A DNA stretch of 64,000 nucleotides from Hymenolepis diminuta (Eukaryota; Platyhelminthes; Cestoda; Cyclophyllidea; Hymenolepididae). The notes beneath the pieces are model-generated. The model did not search any database and had not been told where the DNA came from. It saw only the letters and a list, made by a program, of their open reading frames with translations. Below, in pieces: positions 12,845-25,100 of the stretch; position 1 is the first letter of the stretch, and every line of letters begins with the position of its first letter. Position numbers and translations under genes: made by a program. The stretch lies in the NCBI GenBank assembly GCA_900708905.1, contig CAADRB010000018.1:574577-638576 (forward strand). Direction: 5' to 3'.

Positions 12845-13991
12845 TGCATCATTCTCCCTCCCCCTCCGCACTAACACAAATTGGTAATCAATTGCGTTTC
12901 ATCCATTACACTTGCGTTCTCCATAAAAGTGACTCGGATCCTTCGTACGTCTTTACCTTGGGCGTAGCTTGTTGTAATTAAGATCTCCCCTCCCGAGTTA
13001 AGCTTTTCCTCTCTACGACTCCGTAGTTAGCTACTTGCCAAAGCGGTTCATGATAAAAAAAAACGTGACAGAAGGCTACAATTTAAACTCTGAAGAATAA
13101 CTTTCCTATTTCGATCAGCTACAAATTTTCTGAACTTTAAAATCCACACCCAATCTATTAAATTTGTATAGTTTACATTATGTGAATGAATCGGTTGATA
13201 CATTTTAATATTTTGAATTTTTGCGCAACCAAGCGTGAAATTATGAGAATCATAAAAACCACAGTTTAAGCATTAAATTTTTGTTAACCAATATTTGGAC
13301 AAAATAGTTCATTTTGAGGAATAAGCTGGAAATTATTCTTATTTACGCTAGCATCCTGCTATTTTTTACAGAGGCTTGCATGAGGGAACGAAAGTTAAGG
13401 TTCAACTTATTTTAGAGGAGCATAAAATAAATTTTAATTTTATTTTATAAAGTTGAATCGAAATTATTAAATTGTACATGAAATTGTTACTCCGATGTAC
13501 TGATTATCTAGAAATATATTAGTATTCTGATCTGAGGGAATTAAGATGATGTCTAGAGACTGTATTTAATTAAATTAAGAAATTCAAAACAAATAAAGTG
13601 GAATTCATGACTTTAAATTACCAAAGGGTAAGTAATGTCCAATAAGGATGGTGATCTAAACGTTATCCCCAGGGGAGTTGGCAAAGTCCAAACTGAAAAT
13701 AGATGGAAATGCTTTCAATTAGGAATGTTATTTTTGATAGTGGGTTTCTTAAATAAACGTTACAGTAGAATATGTGACATCATATTTCATTTTTTCTTCA
13801 CTTTACTAATGTATATAGAATTAACAGAACCCGATGTAACACTACTAATGAATTTTGACCTTGAAATGTAGCTTGATATTTTTAATCCTGTTTTCCGCCA
13901 CAACTAGGCTGATATGTGCGATTCTTGATAATATGCGCTTCCCCTTATCATCTGCCTTCTGTACGGTAAGCAGGTTGGATGATGTTGAGAT
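12845..13991. other. Spacer with a degraded second copy of an upstream motif
   Basis: Mostly AT-rich. The first 150 bp is pyrimidine-rich and vaguely resembles the dispersed repeat at 17.7 kb. Positions 13,060-13,097 repeat, with changes, the stretch at 12,722-12,757. A 78-codon ORF at 13,635-13,871 has no recognisable domain. Confidence 0.35.
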
Positions 13992-14349
13992 AGGCTGATT
14001 GAATTAGGTGTGCTAGAACTTTCTGGAAAGTGCGGTTATGTAACCGGTCGCGCAGACAACAAGCTCAGATGTGCGTGCAGAGACCTCTTCAACCAATCAG
14101 CAATTACGATCCTTGCAGCCTAGCATGATTTTGTATTTAACGACCAAGCTTTTGACAACGACTCACACAAGAGAGTTGAGTAATATGCCCCCTCCACTCA
14201 ACATCTTTCTGATTCTTACCACTTTGGGCATAATCTAGCTAATTTTGGGGGCAAATTGATGATAGAGGACTCGGCTAGAGGTAATCTGGACTGCTTAGGA
14301 GAATCACTTAGGTGTAGCAAAAAGATTTTTTGATGTGGCATCCGCTACA
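13992..14349 (+). repeat. Left inverted arm (5' LTR-like)
   Basis: Reverse complement of the right arm except for a roughly 20-nt insertion at about 14,318-14,338 and scattered substitutions. It contains CCAATCAGCAAT at 14,093-14,104 and a TATTTAA-like motif shortly after, arranged as in the solo LTR at 21.9 kb. Confidence 0.75.
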
Positions 14350-14392
14350 TAATTGATGATCCTGACGTGATTTGCTCAGTCTGAAAAAATCC

Positions 14393-14410
14393 TTCTCTCT
14401 CTCTTTCTCT
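14393..14410 (+). repeat. CT-rich microsatellite
   Basis: A short (CT)n-like tract (TTCTCTCTCTCTTTCTCT) in the leader between the left arm and the gag remnant. Confidence 0.7.
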
Positions 14411-14529
14411 TGTACTGCTATATTCTCTCTCTGCGAAACATGTCTGCTGATTCTTCCCTTTTTCCGGCCATTTTCATCAGTTCTTACTATCTGCGTCTAA
14501 GTTATTTGTCCTTTCTCTTCAACTGCAAA

Positions 14530-15390
14530 ATGTCCAACGAATTAAAATCTGTAGTGAATGAAGTAGTCGCTCCCATTACTTATTCTGTCTTCGACCCAAG
14601 GAATTCTTACGTCTTGTTCCGCCAATTGGAGAACACCTTTCAATTGTGGGGCATTTCCAAGTAGAAAATAATGTTTCAGCGTGCTTTTTCTGCTCTCCCA
14701 ACTCGCACCTGAAGTTATTGATATTGCCGACAAGGCATCAAAAGGCAATTCCTACGACACACTTATAGGGCTGTCATTAGTCGTCCCTCTGATTCTCAAG
14801 AAAAACGTATACAACAACTGCTCTTACAAGTCAAACTAGAAGATCGCTTTCTTTCCCAACTTCTCCGTCACATGCAATCCCTCCAATGCGAACCAGAGTA
14901 GATGATGTGATACTGAGACAATTATGGATATAGAGTCTCCCTGCAAACATGGCGACACATCTAGCACGTATTTCAACCGAGGCAACAGTCAAGATTCAAG
15001 AATTTTCTGACCGGCCATGCATTTAGGCAGTGAAAACTTCATCCCCTAACTGCATCACTACACAACAGTCCGATGTTCTGACCAAATTGCTGGAAAAATT
15101 GGAATTCCTCGTGCCAAACATCTCCTCACAACCTGGCAGGAAACGACTTCCTCGTTTCTCGAAACAATCAGATAGACCTCTTAAACGTCGAAATCAAATC
15201 CACTACTATCATAGGATGTATGGAGATGACGCAAAGAAATGTCAGTCAGGCTGCAAATACCCCAAGACTGTCACAATTATCTCTCAGGGAAACTTCACCG
15301 GTTCTAACGCCAGTGTTATCCCTCGTTCTGCAGAAAAATGCTTTTTCAGTCAGTCTGGCCCCGCAAGCGACAAACAATCATCATTTGTGT
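14530..15390 (+). pseudogene. Broken retrotransposon gag, running into start of protease
   Basis: Starting with an ATG at 14,530, the + frames encode pieces of a capsid-type Gag. First comes an N-terminal part (FDPRNSYVLFRQLENTFQLW). A middle segment (QEKRIQQLLLQVKLEDRF, SQLLRHMQSL) matches the leucine-rich capsid repeat of this gag family. Last is a Cys/His motif, YYHRMYGDDAKKCQSGC near 15,200-15,258, resembling the usual CWYHxxFGxxAxxCxxPC signature; its first Cys position is not Cys. The reading frame breaks after 44 codons and several more times. The final residues resemble the Gag-protease junction, and homology stops exactly where the right inverted arm begins. In the intact family Gag packages element RNA; this copy is non-functional. 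Confidence 0.7.
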
Positions 15391-15724
15391 AGCGGATGCT
15401 GCACCTAAGTAATCCTCCTAAGCAGTCCAGATTACCTCTAGCCGAGTCCTCTATCATCAATTTGCCCCCAAAATTAGCTAGATTATGCCCAAAGTGGTAA
15501 GAATCAGAAAGATGTTGAGTGGAGGGGGCATATTACTCAACTCTCTTGTGTGAGTCGTTGTCAAAAGCTTGGTCGTTAAATACAAAATCATGCTAGGCTG
15601 CAAGGATCGTAATTGCTGATTGGTTGAAGAGGTCTCTGCACGCACATCTGAGCTTGTTGTCTGCGCGACCGGTTACATAACCGCACTTTCCAGAAAGTTC
15701 TAGCACACCTAATTCAATCAGCCT
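15388..15724 (-). repeat. Right inverted arm (flipped LTR-like copy)
   Basis: Reverse complement of the left arm, starting at TGTAGCGGATG and ending at CAATCAGCCT. Read on the - strand it has the same order of motifs as the left arm. A 62-codon - strand frame across it (15,593-15,781) is only a by-product of the repeat. Confidence 0.75.
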
Positions 15725-17711
15725 TGTTAGCGTTGTGAACCCCACACGACCCATATACAACCAGTAGATAAAACTGACCAATTTCTCGTGATATTCTTAT
15801 TTCCTGATAAGGAAAATAAAATTATTGTTAATCAGTCATTATTTTTCGGTAAAGCTTTCCACTGTAGTAATTCCATATTATCATTCGGCTTTGGCTTTTG
15901 CAAGCTATGTTAGGAGTCTAATTAAGATTAATATAAATTTTCTAAGAAATATCCAAGTGAACGACATTTAAAATTGGCTACTTTACATTTCTTCCTTTTG
16001 AGTTGTATATCTGCCTTTTTGATCGGCAGCAGAGTAGGTCTAGAGAATATGTGAAATGTCAAATTCACAACGCTACTTTAGGACTAATCAATGACGAATT
16101 TTTCAAAATCAAAAAGAGTCCTGAAGACGTAGGATCGTGAAAATGGACGTGTTTTTCACTACTTTCCTTATTCTAGATGAAACTTTCGTTACATAGTGTA
16201 CTGGATGCCGTGATATTTTTGCAGACCATTCGAAACCCGATTTACTATGCTGTTTTGTAAATTCACCAGAAACGGTCACCTTTCTAATCGGCCAACTTCA
16301 GCCGATATATTCTACCGGTCAAAATTATGAAAGAACAATCAGGGAGTTGGGTTTGTTCTACGGAAATAGCACCCGGAACAAGTTTATTTACATTACGGTT
16401 GTAAATAGTACATAATATAAACCGACCTATCGATGCGAAAACATGCGTCTTGTGTTGGTATGGTGGTTTGGGTAGTCTTGTATTGTGGTGTTGTCGGGTC
16501 GTATTTGCAACTAGCTCAATGTCTTAGGGAATCTAAGAGTCGGCTACGGTATCCAATAGAAAGGAGCAGCTAGAAAAGACCACACATTTATAAAGCAATT
16601 TAACAGGCATATTAAATTTGCTTTTTAAAACAAAAATATGGAGTTAAATAAAATACCATCGGACTCTTGTGGTTTGTTGACTTCTTTTATTCAAAGCTGT
16701 AAAAAACGGTAAGGAAGATGGTGAACAATTGCGAGAATTTGACCATAAAATATTATTCAATGCCAGACAGCATTAAGCATGAATATCATAATATGCCTAC
16801 AATTTGAACTCAAAATAATAAATGAAATTTCCGAGATGTTAATCCATAAAAGCCATTCGATAATTGGCTCTGAAAGATTCAAAGACAAATAAATTGTAAC
16901 TAAGTCATGAGTGTTAATTTAATAGTCACAAGTTATTTGGATGTAACCAACATTTCTTTATGACTTACTGTTTTTCATAAAGTTAAATTTTATTTACTGC
17001 ATTTAAAAATGATTTTCTTGTTTAGATATCACAATATATTTAACATAATTATGCTATTTAAAATAATGTAAATAATAGAAATAATAAAACTTAAAAAACA
17101 AATACAATCCATTTATATATAGTTTTACTAAATCAACATCTTGCATAATTGCCTAGAGCGTCGCTAAGATTTTTAAATGCTCTGAGATTAAATTGATTAC
17201 CCAAAATAACTGACCTGGTGATTTTAACTTTAGTTTAATTTTAGTTTAGTTTAAACTAAATTTTAGTTTATTTTATAGTTGCTCTTTTTTATTTTTTAAT
17301 GAGCATGGAATATATTATTTTTATCTAACTTTTTGTAAACACTTAAATACAGTACTCCTTAACCAATTTATTAGAGAATTTTCGAGGAAGTGATGCGAAT
17401 GGGAAAAGTCCTTACACTTTTTATATGTCCCCAATATGCTTAAATTTATTAATGGCAAAGTTAATTATATTCAGAAGACTAATACTATTCAGATGAATTA
17501 CTATTTGAGATTATGCAGCCTTATTTGTGTCATTGATTGATTTTTTGAATATTCTCCACTCTTATAATTAAACGACATCTGCATTTTGCATTATAAGCTT
17601 TAGTATTTAAGGTCATTTATGGTCTGATATAGAGACGCGTTGGTTAAATTATTTTTTTAGTGTGGTTTAAATAAGCTTAATGAGTCAATTATTACCGATT
17701 CGTATAATCAC
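15725..17711. other. AT-rich spacer with a G/T-rich tract and a palindrome
   Basis: No gene seen. A G/T-rich stretch occupies about 16,445-16,500, with four short G runs at 16,457-16,472. A 16-bp perfect palindrome of TTTAGTTT/AAACTAAA lies at 17,245-17,260 inside a (TTTTAGTTTA)-like cluster. Confidence 0.45.
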
Positions 17712-18203
17712 TTGAAGGATAAATCCCTCCGTCTCCGAAATATCTATCTTACGTCATCCCTGATCACTAAAAATAAATTATCTTGTCCTCATAGTGATGT
17801 GTGAAACTGTCAACCTTATTATGACCCCAGGCTCTCTGAGGATAAACATCGTGCGCCCTCAGGTGGCTCATTCTCCCTTCGATCAGAAAAGCTAACTAAG
17901 TGTACCTCGGATGATAGTTGCAGAGGCACAGTTGACTCGGTAATGTTTCGGAACTGGTCCTGCCCCACCATCCCTTCCTTTTCCTACAACCGTCCCGTCC
18001 ACTTAAAGCACACATACAATTATGTCCTCACTCGCGTCCTCATCCAAGTGACTAATATAAATAGCCTTTCAATACACACACATACATACACAGACTGTCG
18101 CTTATCAGGCACATCTTTCTCCGCTCCCTTCCTCGATTCTTCTGTGCCCTTTCAAATATCTCTATTGCGGTTTGTTAAATACATCTCGGTCTAATCAGCT
18201 CTT
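17712..18203 (+). repeat. Dispersed repeat A, copy 1
   Basis: Aligns along its whole length, with substitutions and small indels, to 63,116-63,548 in the same orientation. Shared landmarks in order: CTCCGAAA (TTTCCGAAA), GGATAAACAT, AAGTGTACCTCG, AGGCACAGTT, CTACAACCGTCCCGT, AAGTGACT followed by a TATAAATA-like string in this copy, AGGCACAT and CTAATCAGCTCT. It is less AT-rich than the flanks. The TATA-like box near the middle is compatible with a solo LTR or other promoter-bearing repeat, but no family is recognised and no coding capacity is evident. Confidence 0.65.
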
Positions 18204-21200
18204 GTTCCTCTTGTTTAACCATTTACTGTTAGCCTCGTACTCTAACGGCAACACACTATTTCCAATTTGTATATTTGTCGACGCGTTATTTTTGGCAATA
18301 TTGAAAATTTTATATTTCATAATTGAGTTTAGCCATACGAAAGAATCGAACGGTTGATTATTTTTAGGTATTGATTCATTTGATGGTTCTGATTTTCCTT
18401 TTAAATGTTGATAAAATTTGTTATAACTGCGAAAACAATTTATCCACCAATACTTTTAATAAGTTGAGTTTTAGTTATGTTGAGTTTTTTTATATTTAAG
18501 CAGCATATTCTGTAAAGTAGTTATATAATGGTAACGTAATACTGACGCTGAAAGTAAGCTTACGGTTATTGGTCTTGTATTGATTTAGTGTTAAATATCG
18601 ACCTATTTTTGTGCAAATTATGTAAATTATTATGTTAAATTTGTTCACTTTCATGTCGTCTCCTTGAATTTCATCTGAAATCACGAACCAATTTCGGATG
18701 GTGAGATCGGCTGACTTTATTATAAGATCTAAGTTAGATGCTTTCTGTAGCATTGTATTTTCCTAAAGTTGTAGTACCTGCACACTTTGACTTATAAGCC
18801 TACTCATAATCTCTATGTTATGCTAGCTAACTGACCCATATGTTTGCCTTGTCAAAGAATAAAGAACCAGAATCCGTCCACTTCCTAATTGTGCCCTGTT
18901 TACCTGTTCCTCACAATCCCGACTGTCCTAGCTCAGTAATGGTGTTTCTCCTTTTCCTAACATTTTTCTTCCTGCTCCTCCCTCCCCCTCTAATTCACTT
19001 CCTATGGTTTGACAAAACTTTGCTTCTACTTGGTCTTCCCCCCAGTTAATGCTACTGTTTGCTGTTACGATAAGGAAGATCATCAGTTCTACTAAGGGAT
19101 TTCAAATCTAATTTGTTCCGTCTCTTAAAGTAGCTTTTCTTGGGATTATGGGTACTTTAGGGTCTAGCATTTCAGAATTGTCCAGTCGTATTTATGATTT
19201 CAAATTTCTATGACAAGGCAGTCGTGTTATTGTTGCTGCGTTTTTATATTTATTAGACCAATATTTTATTTGTGTTTCCAAAACAAAAATAAATTGCCTA
19301 TTGTTAAAACATTTCTAATTAACACTATCAATTTTATTATTTAGCAGATTTAACCGATTACCTTCTTACATTCATTTTATTTAAATTTTAATCATGCATT
19401 AATAATTTTTAGTCTCCATTTACTTTCCCAGCACATTTGCATCATTTAAGATAAAATGTTTCACAGATGCACACGCGCATTTTGCAGATGCGTTTTGATG
19501 CTCTTAAAAGGAGCACAGTTAAGCCCGGTAAGCTCAGTAAGTGGGGAATAATTAACCAACAAATATCATCGATTGGAGTATGTCTCATTGGGAAATTATA
19601 ACATTATAATTTGATTTCTGAGTCACTGATTTGGTGAATCCTTGTTCAAATGGTTGATTTACTGCCTACCATCACTACAGACAGTGGACTACAATCTTAT
19701 TGGAGATAATCAGAGGCTAGATGGATATGAAAATTATTAATAAAAAACCTCCGATTGTGTGATTAAAATAACACAACTGAATGATTACCATTAAGCATTC
19801 ACTTTGAGTGAACACAGCTTATGAGGCTCTGCTAACTTAAAAGTTTCAACTATCTCATCTCTGTTATGTCAAAATTGTGAGCTATCGAATGTCTCGTAAA
19901 ATCATTTTGTTTTCTCAATTATCAGGAGTAAATAAACGTAGTGAAGCGGCAAAATCGACCATTCATGATTAAAAATGGTCAATAAGCACTGAATATCGTA
20001 AAGAAGAGTTTGCTTTAATCCAATAAAGAAATTTCAGTTGTGGAACTTGAACTACCAACTGTATAAATCGAATCCGAAGATCAAGTGTAATAAGACTCTT
20101 TGATATCTTGACGTTGCTCTCAATATCTTTTCGATCCCTGCTCCCTTCAAATAAAAATTGCAAAATATTTTTGCATTATTGTGAGCAATAATAATAATAC
20201 AAACACAACTGTCTAACAAAGCACTATGATCAGCAAACGTATAATAAGTAACTATTCTTTATCCAAATATTAATCAAAACTTGGATCGACGATAGAGATA
20301 AATGGGCTTGCGCAGAGGTGTCTGAAATTCGCTATTACGCTCAAAAGTACGTGTTGAAAAAGATGTCTAAATATTTCATTGTATATATTTATCTCAGAAG
20401 AAACTGAAAATGTACTCGCCAACCTCATAATCGTAAGTTGTACTGCATTCAGATACAGTAACCACTAAGAAATTGAATAGCCACAAGAATTTATTGAACA
20501 ACAATAAAGCATGACATGAATCTAGGTACATTAGGGCTTGTAATTTGAAAATTCCGGAATAGTCGATTGTCCATTCCGGACTTCACGGTTAGCAGCCTAA
20601 GTCTGTGGTCTTCCTAGTTAGCATTGCTAAGCGCAGATCGTATTATTCAACACTGGCAAAGGAAGAGTGGCAATATTTTTATTATATTAATAATGCTATC
20701 ATTTATTCAGTATTCAATCCCTCAATACTAATATTTCCTCCTTCAAATGTCCAACTGACGTCGCTCGCAATGTCAAAATTGTTGAAAATCTTCTGAGAAA
20801 TGACGGAATAATTACTCTTATACATCCAAGCATCCTGAGTGAGACAATTTGAACTTAACGAGAATAATTTGTGTGGTTGAAATATCATTCGATGACATAA
20901 AAACGTATTGTTTTTTCTATGAATATCCTGAGTCAGTTAACATAATTAGATGCTAAAGTTCCTGAATAGATTGATTTAAGATATGTGGAAGAGGTACTGA
21001 CTTTGATAACTTTCAGCCATGAGATACTTTGATTTACTAGTGTCAGCTTTGAAATTCTGCTATTTTAGTCCATATTCTATTCATACCTTTTTATTAAATA
21101 AGCGTTTTAAGTCAAAAAAGGATTTTTAAATAATATAATTTTAAAGGTCAAATATTCAGGTATAGTAGTCCCTAGAAAAATGTTCAGATAAATGCAACAT

Positions 21201-21919
21201 TAGATCGAAATGATTTGAATATTGTTTGATGCCACACGGGAACAATTATGGTGATAATAAAATATTTTAAGCATAACACTTATCTGGAATTCGTTTGATT
21301 AGTTTTAACTTTATCATGTTTCAAAGGTTTGTTTATTAGAAAAATATGTCGCTTAACTTTGGTCATAAGTATAAGAATCATGATAGACGAACTAATTAAG
21401 ACAGAAGGCAGAATAAATTATAAAACTTTGCAACATTGAAAAAAATAAACAATTAATTGCCATGAAAAGTAATAATGTTTTATTTCGAATATAAACTTAA
21501 TTTGTTGATTAGGCAGATATACATTTTATATGAAAAAAATGGGCTAGTTGAGACATCTGAAAATTATCAAGGGGAAAACTAAACCTCTAATGGGATGAAG
21601 AAGCATCCAAGGAGAGGCTAAAAATAGTAGGTCTTTGAAGAGCAATAAACGTAAAAGTTTAATAGCTTGGTTTTAAACGGTGACACTTGAAAAAATGTGG
21701 TAAAATATTAAAATAGTATTAAATTTAAGAAAGCTCATGAAGAATTTTAAAGTTAAAAATAGACTTTTAGTACAGATTTTGAATGCTCTAAAACTGTATT
21801 GCTTTTAAGTACTTGGGGTTAATATCAAATTAATGTCGCCTCTTAAAAGGATATTTCGAATTTTTCATTGATAACAACTTTCACATTTCTTTTGTTCGTT
21901 AATCTTGTGATGCTGTTTA
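18204..21919. other. Spacer with a pyrimidine-rich patch
   Basis: Mostly AT-rich with no supported gene. A C/T-rich patch at about 18,880-19,050 gives an open frame of hydrophobic, low-complexity peptide. Around 20,545-20,580 the string ATTCCGGA occurs twice, once inside the palindrome ATTCCGGAAT. Confidence 0.45.
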
Positions 21920-22139
21920 AATGGTGTGAAGTTCGTGGGTAGAGATCTTCTCAGCCAATCAGCAATCAATATCCCAGCAGCTTAGCGTTATCTGCATTTA
22001 AGGACCAAGCTCGTGGACGGCAACTCATAAGGAGCTCTGTTCGTTTAGAATTCTTACTATCTCATCTAATACGGATCAATAAACCCTCTCTACTCAACAC
22101 CTTTATTGCTCTCACTACTTTGGGCGCAGCCTAGCTATA
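21920..22139 (+). mobile_element. Diverged solo LTR related to the 14-kb element
   Basis: Similar in order and wording to the left arm at 14.0 kb: GTAGAGATCTTCTCAG against GCAGAGACCTCTTCAA, the identical CCAATCAGCAAT box (21,955-21,966), a TTTAAGGACCAAGCTC segment, CTACTCAACACCTTTATTGCTC, and the closing ACTTTGGGCGCAGCCTAGCTA. An AATAAA at 22,078-22,083 sits where an LTR polyadenylation signal belongs; the 14-kb copies have lost it. No gag or pol lies beside it, so a solo LTR left by recombination is the simplest reading. Confidence 0.65.
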
Positions 22140-25100
22140 CAATGATCAGATGTGCAAGCCAACCCATATTGGGTTGACGTACGTACATGGACCTTATAAA
22201 AATACGTAAATGTAATTAGGGGATAACGTTAATGAGGTTAAATTTTATACGTTTTTAAAATGTCGTTTCGACATCGTAGGAAATCTTCATCTTACCGTAA
22301 ACATTAGAGAATGACTAAGAAAAGGTAGATCTGAACACATTCATAATTTTCATGACGCTGCGGAAGGGACAAATGAAAGTGCATCAGCACTAAATACTTG
22401 AAACCTAAGACAATGAATTCCTCAGGACTTTTTAAAAAAGGTTTAAAGTCGTGTTATTATTTAAAGGGAAGTTAAAATTCTTGCAAAATCACATCCTCGC
22501 TTGCTTGCGAAATATTCAAAAGCAGTATCTACGATTACGTCACCGCAAAACGGCGTTAATTTTAAACTCCTTTTCAAAGAGTTGGCATTTGATTTATTTC
22601 AAATTCCTTTCCTTGTTATATTTTGATAGTACGAAGACGATAAAATGATCATCTATATAATATAAAAATTACTGAAAGAAAACATAATCACCTGATACCT
22701 GCTTAATGACATCAGTTTGTCACCAAATTAGCCAGAGGTCAATAATGTTTATTACATTTAATTACTAATTAACCCAGATACTTTAATACTAAATATTGAA
22801 GAAGCAAGACAGTGCTTCTTCAATTTGATTGCCCAAACATAAATTTGCAAGGAAGATGTATTTTGGTATTATAGTATGAATAAGAGAGAGAATTTTGAAT
22901 AAATCGTATCCCATAAAATTATAAAATGCTGTTAATACGTTTTTTAATTTGATCATTTGTGCACATACGTGGGATGTTTGCATTTTCTTGTTCTACATAG
23001 CAGATTTAGTTACGTTAATTTAAAAGTAGACTTAAGAAATGGTTTTAATTGATAATACTTTATTTATAAAAATTTCTCATATTAATATGCCAAAAAACTT
23101 GCCATTAAGCAATTACGTGATTAAAAGGAAAAATCTTGAATTATTTTTACAACCAGTGATTTTATGTACGGAGTAAAATTATATGAAATGGAAAGAAAGT
23201 AGATTTTACAAACACAATTCCACTTGTCTTTGGCCAGTTTATTTTTAAAGGTTAAATATCCCAAGGCAACACACGCAAACAGCGGAAATAAATTCAACTT
23301 TAGACAAGAAACTGAACGGAGTGAAACTTTCCCTTCAACTAAATTAATTTTCCGGTCGTAAAACTATGTAGTAAATTCACTTTAACATCAACCGGGTAGA
23401 AAATTAATTCTCCATTCAATTTCAAAATTTACGTGGGACTTAAATGACAGAGTCTCAGACTGTGAATGCTCTTCAGATGTTAAAGATGAAATGCAATCAC
23501 AACCAGAAATTCTAATAATTTAGTTTTGATATTTCGTAATTTTTCTGGATATTAGTCATTCAAATTTTTATTAAAAGGTGACTGATAAAAGCGCAAACAA
23601 AATATGAATTATTTTCAAATGATCTTATAAGGTTTTGGAAATCAGATTGTAAGTGCTGTTATTGAAAAAATTTATTTCACCTGCCGTTTAAGTTAATGCT
23701 GAATTTGAACAATTAAATAGCTACTTTAATTTTTAACTAATAAAAATTTATTTTAGTTGATCTTTCCAATTAACAGAGTGCTTTTCCATTTTCCGTTTGT
23801 AGTTTATATTGATAATATTCATATCTTTGAAGGGCTGCTTGGTTATGGCATATATAGGGCAAGCATATTGGCATGTGTCTGTTGACTGTCGTGCGCGAAT
23901 CCCGTCAGTTCGATGAATTCTATTTCATCTCATTTCTATCTTGTTATTAGAAGCTTTATTTAACGAAAATACTATATGCTCAAATGTTTTTGCAATGTGG
24001 ATAAATTACATTTTCACTATTTTCCATAAACTTTGAACGAAACAGCCATTTAAATTTAAATTTTATTTTCAGTCTTTATCCTCATATTAAAATATAAATG
24101 GTAATTTGATTGATAATATAACTTTTAATTCCCTTTAAATATGAAAATAACATAATCGCATATGTTATTTAAAAAAAGGATTTTTTAAATAATTTCCTGT
24201 GTCCCTATTAATATTAAATGGCAGTCCAGTGATGAGGCGATCATATTTCTATAAATATTATAATAGAAAAGTATATGAACGCAGGTGGTTGTAAAGCTGT
24301 CCGATATCGATTTGACTGGAGTTAGAAATAAGATCAAGACAATAAATATGTCTACGCAATTTCGTCATTGGATTAATGTCGTGCTAATTTTACTGCTTTA
24401 ACTTCAAAATTTTCAAAATCCAAACTTAAAAATTTGTTCTCCTAATTCATAATTCACTGATCATTGCCTTGATGTGAACGTTTAGTTAGCCTATTGAGGA
24501 ACGTTTTCTACTGTTAGTCAGAATACTAGCAGATGATAAGAGCTTTAAATTAACTTAAATAATTTTATGCGCACTTTTTCAATAATAAAATATTTTCTAA
24601 AAGATAACATTTTCAAATGGGTTAAGGAAATATTTAAATTTATTAGTGGCAGCAGTACATAGATTTTATTCCGTTTATAATAAAGGGAAATTATGTATGA
24701 GATTTATCCAACTGGCAAATAAATACACGTTTTTAATAATTTATACCATTAAATGCGCGTCAGATATTGCAGACTTAAGTATCATAATAACTAGTGTTAA
24801 AAAATAAACTTAATTAACTAATAAATTATTTAAAAAGTTAATTGGTATTTATAAAAAATAGTTCTCATGTCTAACTGCCCATGCTTAAAATATACTTATC
24901 CTATCAAGGATGATTTAGCGTAAATATGCAAAAATGTGAGATATAGAAATTTAATTTTGGAGCATAGGCAACTTTATTATTGGAACCCAATTAACAAGAA
25001 AATAAAGAAATTACTAACTGACGAATTTTTAAGATATAATAAAGTATTCATGGTGCTTCAGTACATTAATTTTTTACCATGTAAAATGAAATAAAGAAAT

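Larger units (their letters stand above)
13992..15724 (+). mobile_element. Decayed gag-bearing LTR element with inverted terminal copies
   Basis: A 358-bp left arm (13,992-14,349) and a 337-bp right arm (15,388-15,724) are near-identical reverse complements around a 1.04 kb core that carries a broken gag. The left arm has an extra 20 bp or so near its inner end. A normal LTR element has direct repeats; here the right copy is flipped and begins where the protease region should start, so most of pol is missing. The left arm shares a 12-nt CCAATCAGCAAT box and its general layout with the solo LTR at 21.9 kb, which supports LTR identity and + orientation. No target-site duplication is obvious by eye. 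The element cannot be autonomous. Confidence 0.7.

Noticed and set aside
14542..14748. 68-codon - strand ORF
   Set aside because: Antisense to the gag remnant, which has clear family motifs on the + strand.
15593..15781. 62-codon - strand ORF with GRADNKLRC-like peptide
   Set aside because: Sits within and just beyond the right inverted LTR arm; the frame is a by-product of the repeat.
17943..18194. 83-codon + strand ORF with Ser/Thr-rich peptide
   Set aside because: Lies inside dispersed repeat A, and the frame is not kept in the second copy.
18840..19049. 69-codon hydrophobic ORF with poly-Leu/Phe/Pro
   Set aside because: Low-complexity translation of a C/T-rich tract; no ATG context or domain.
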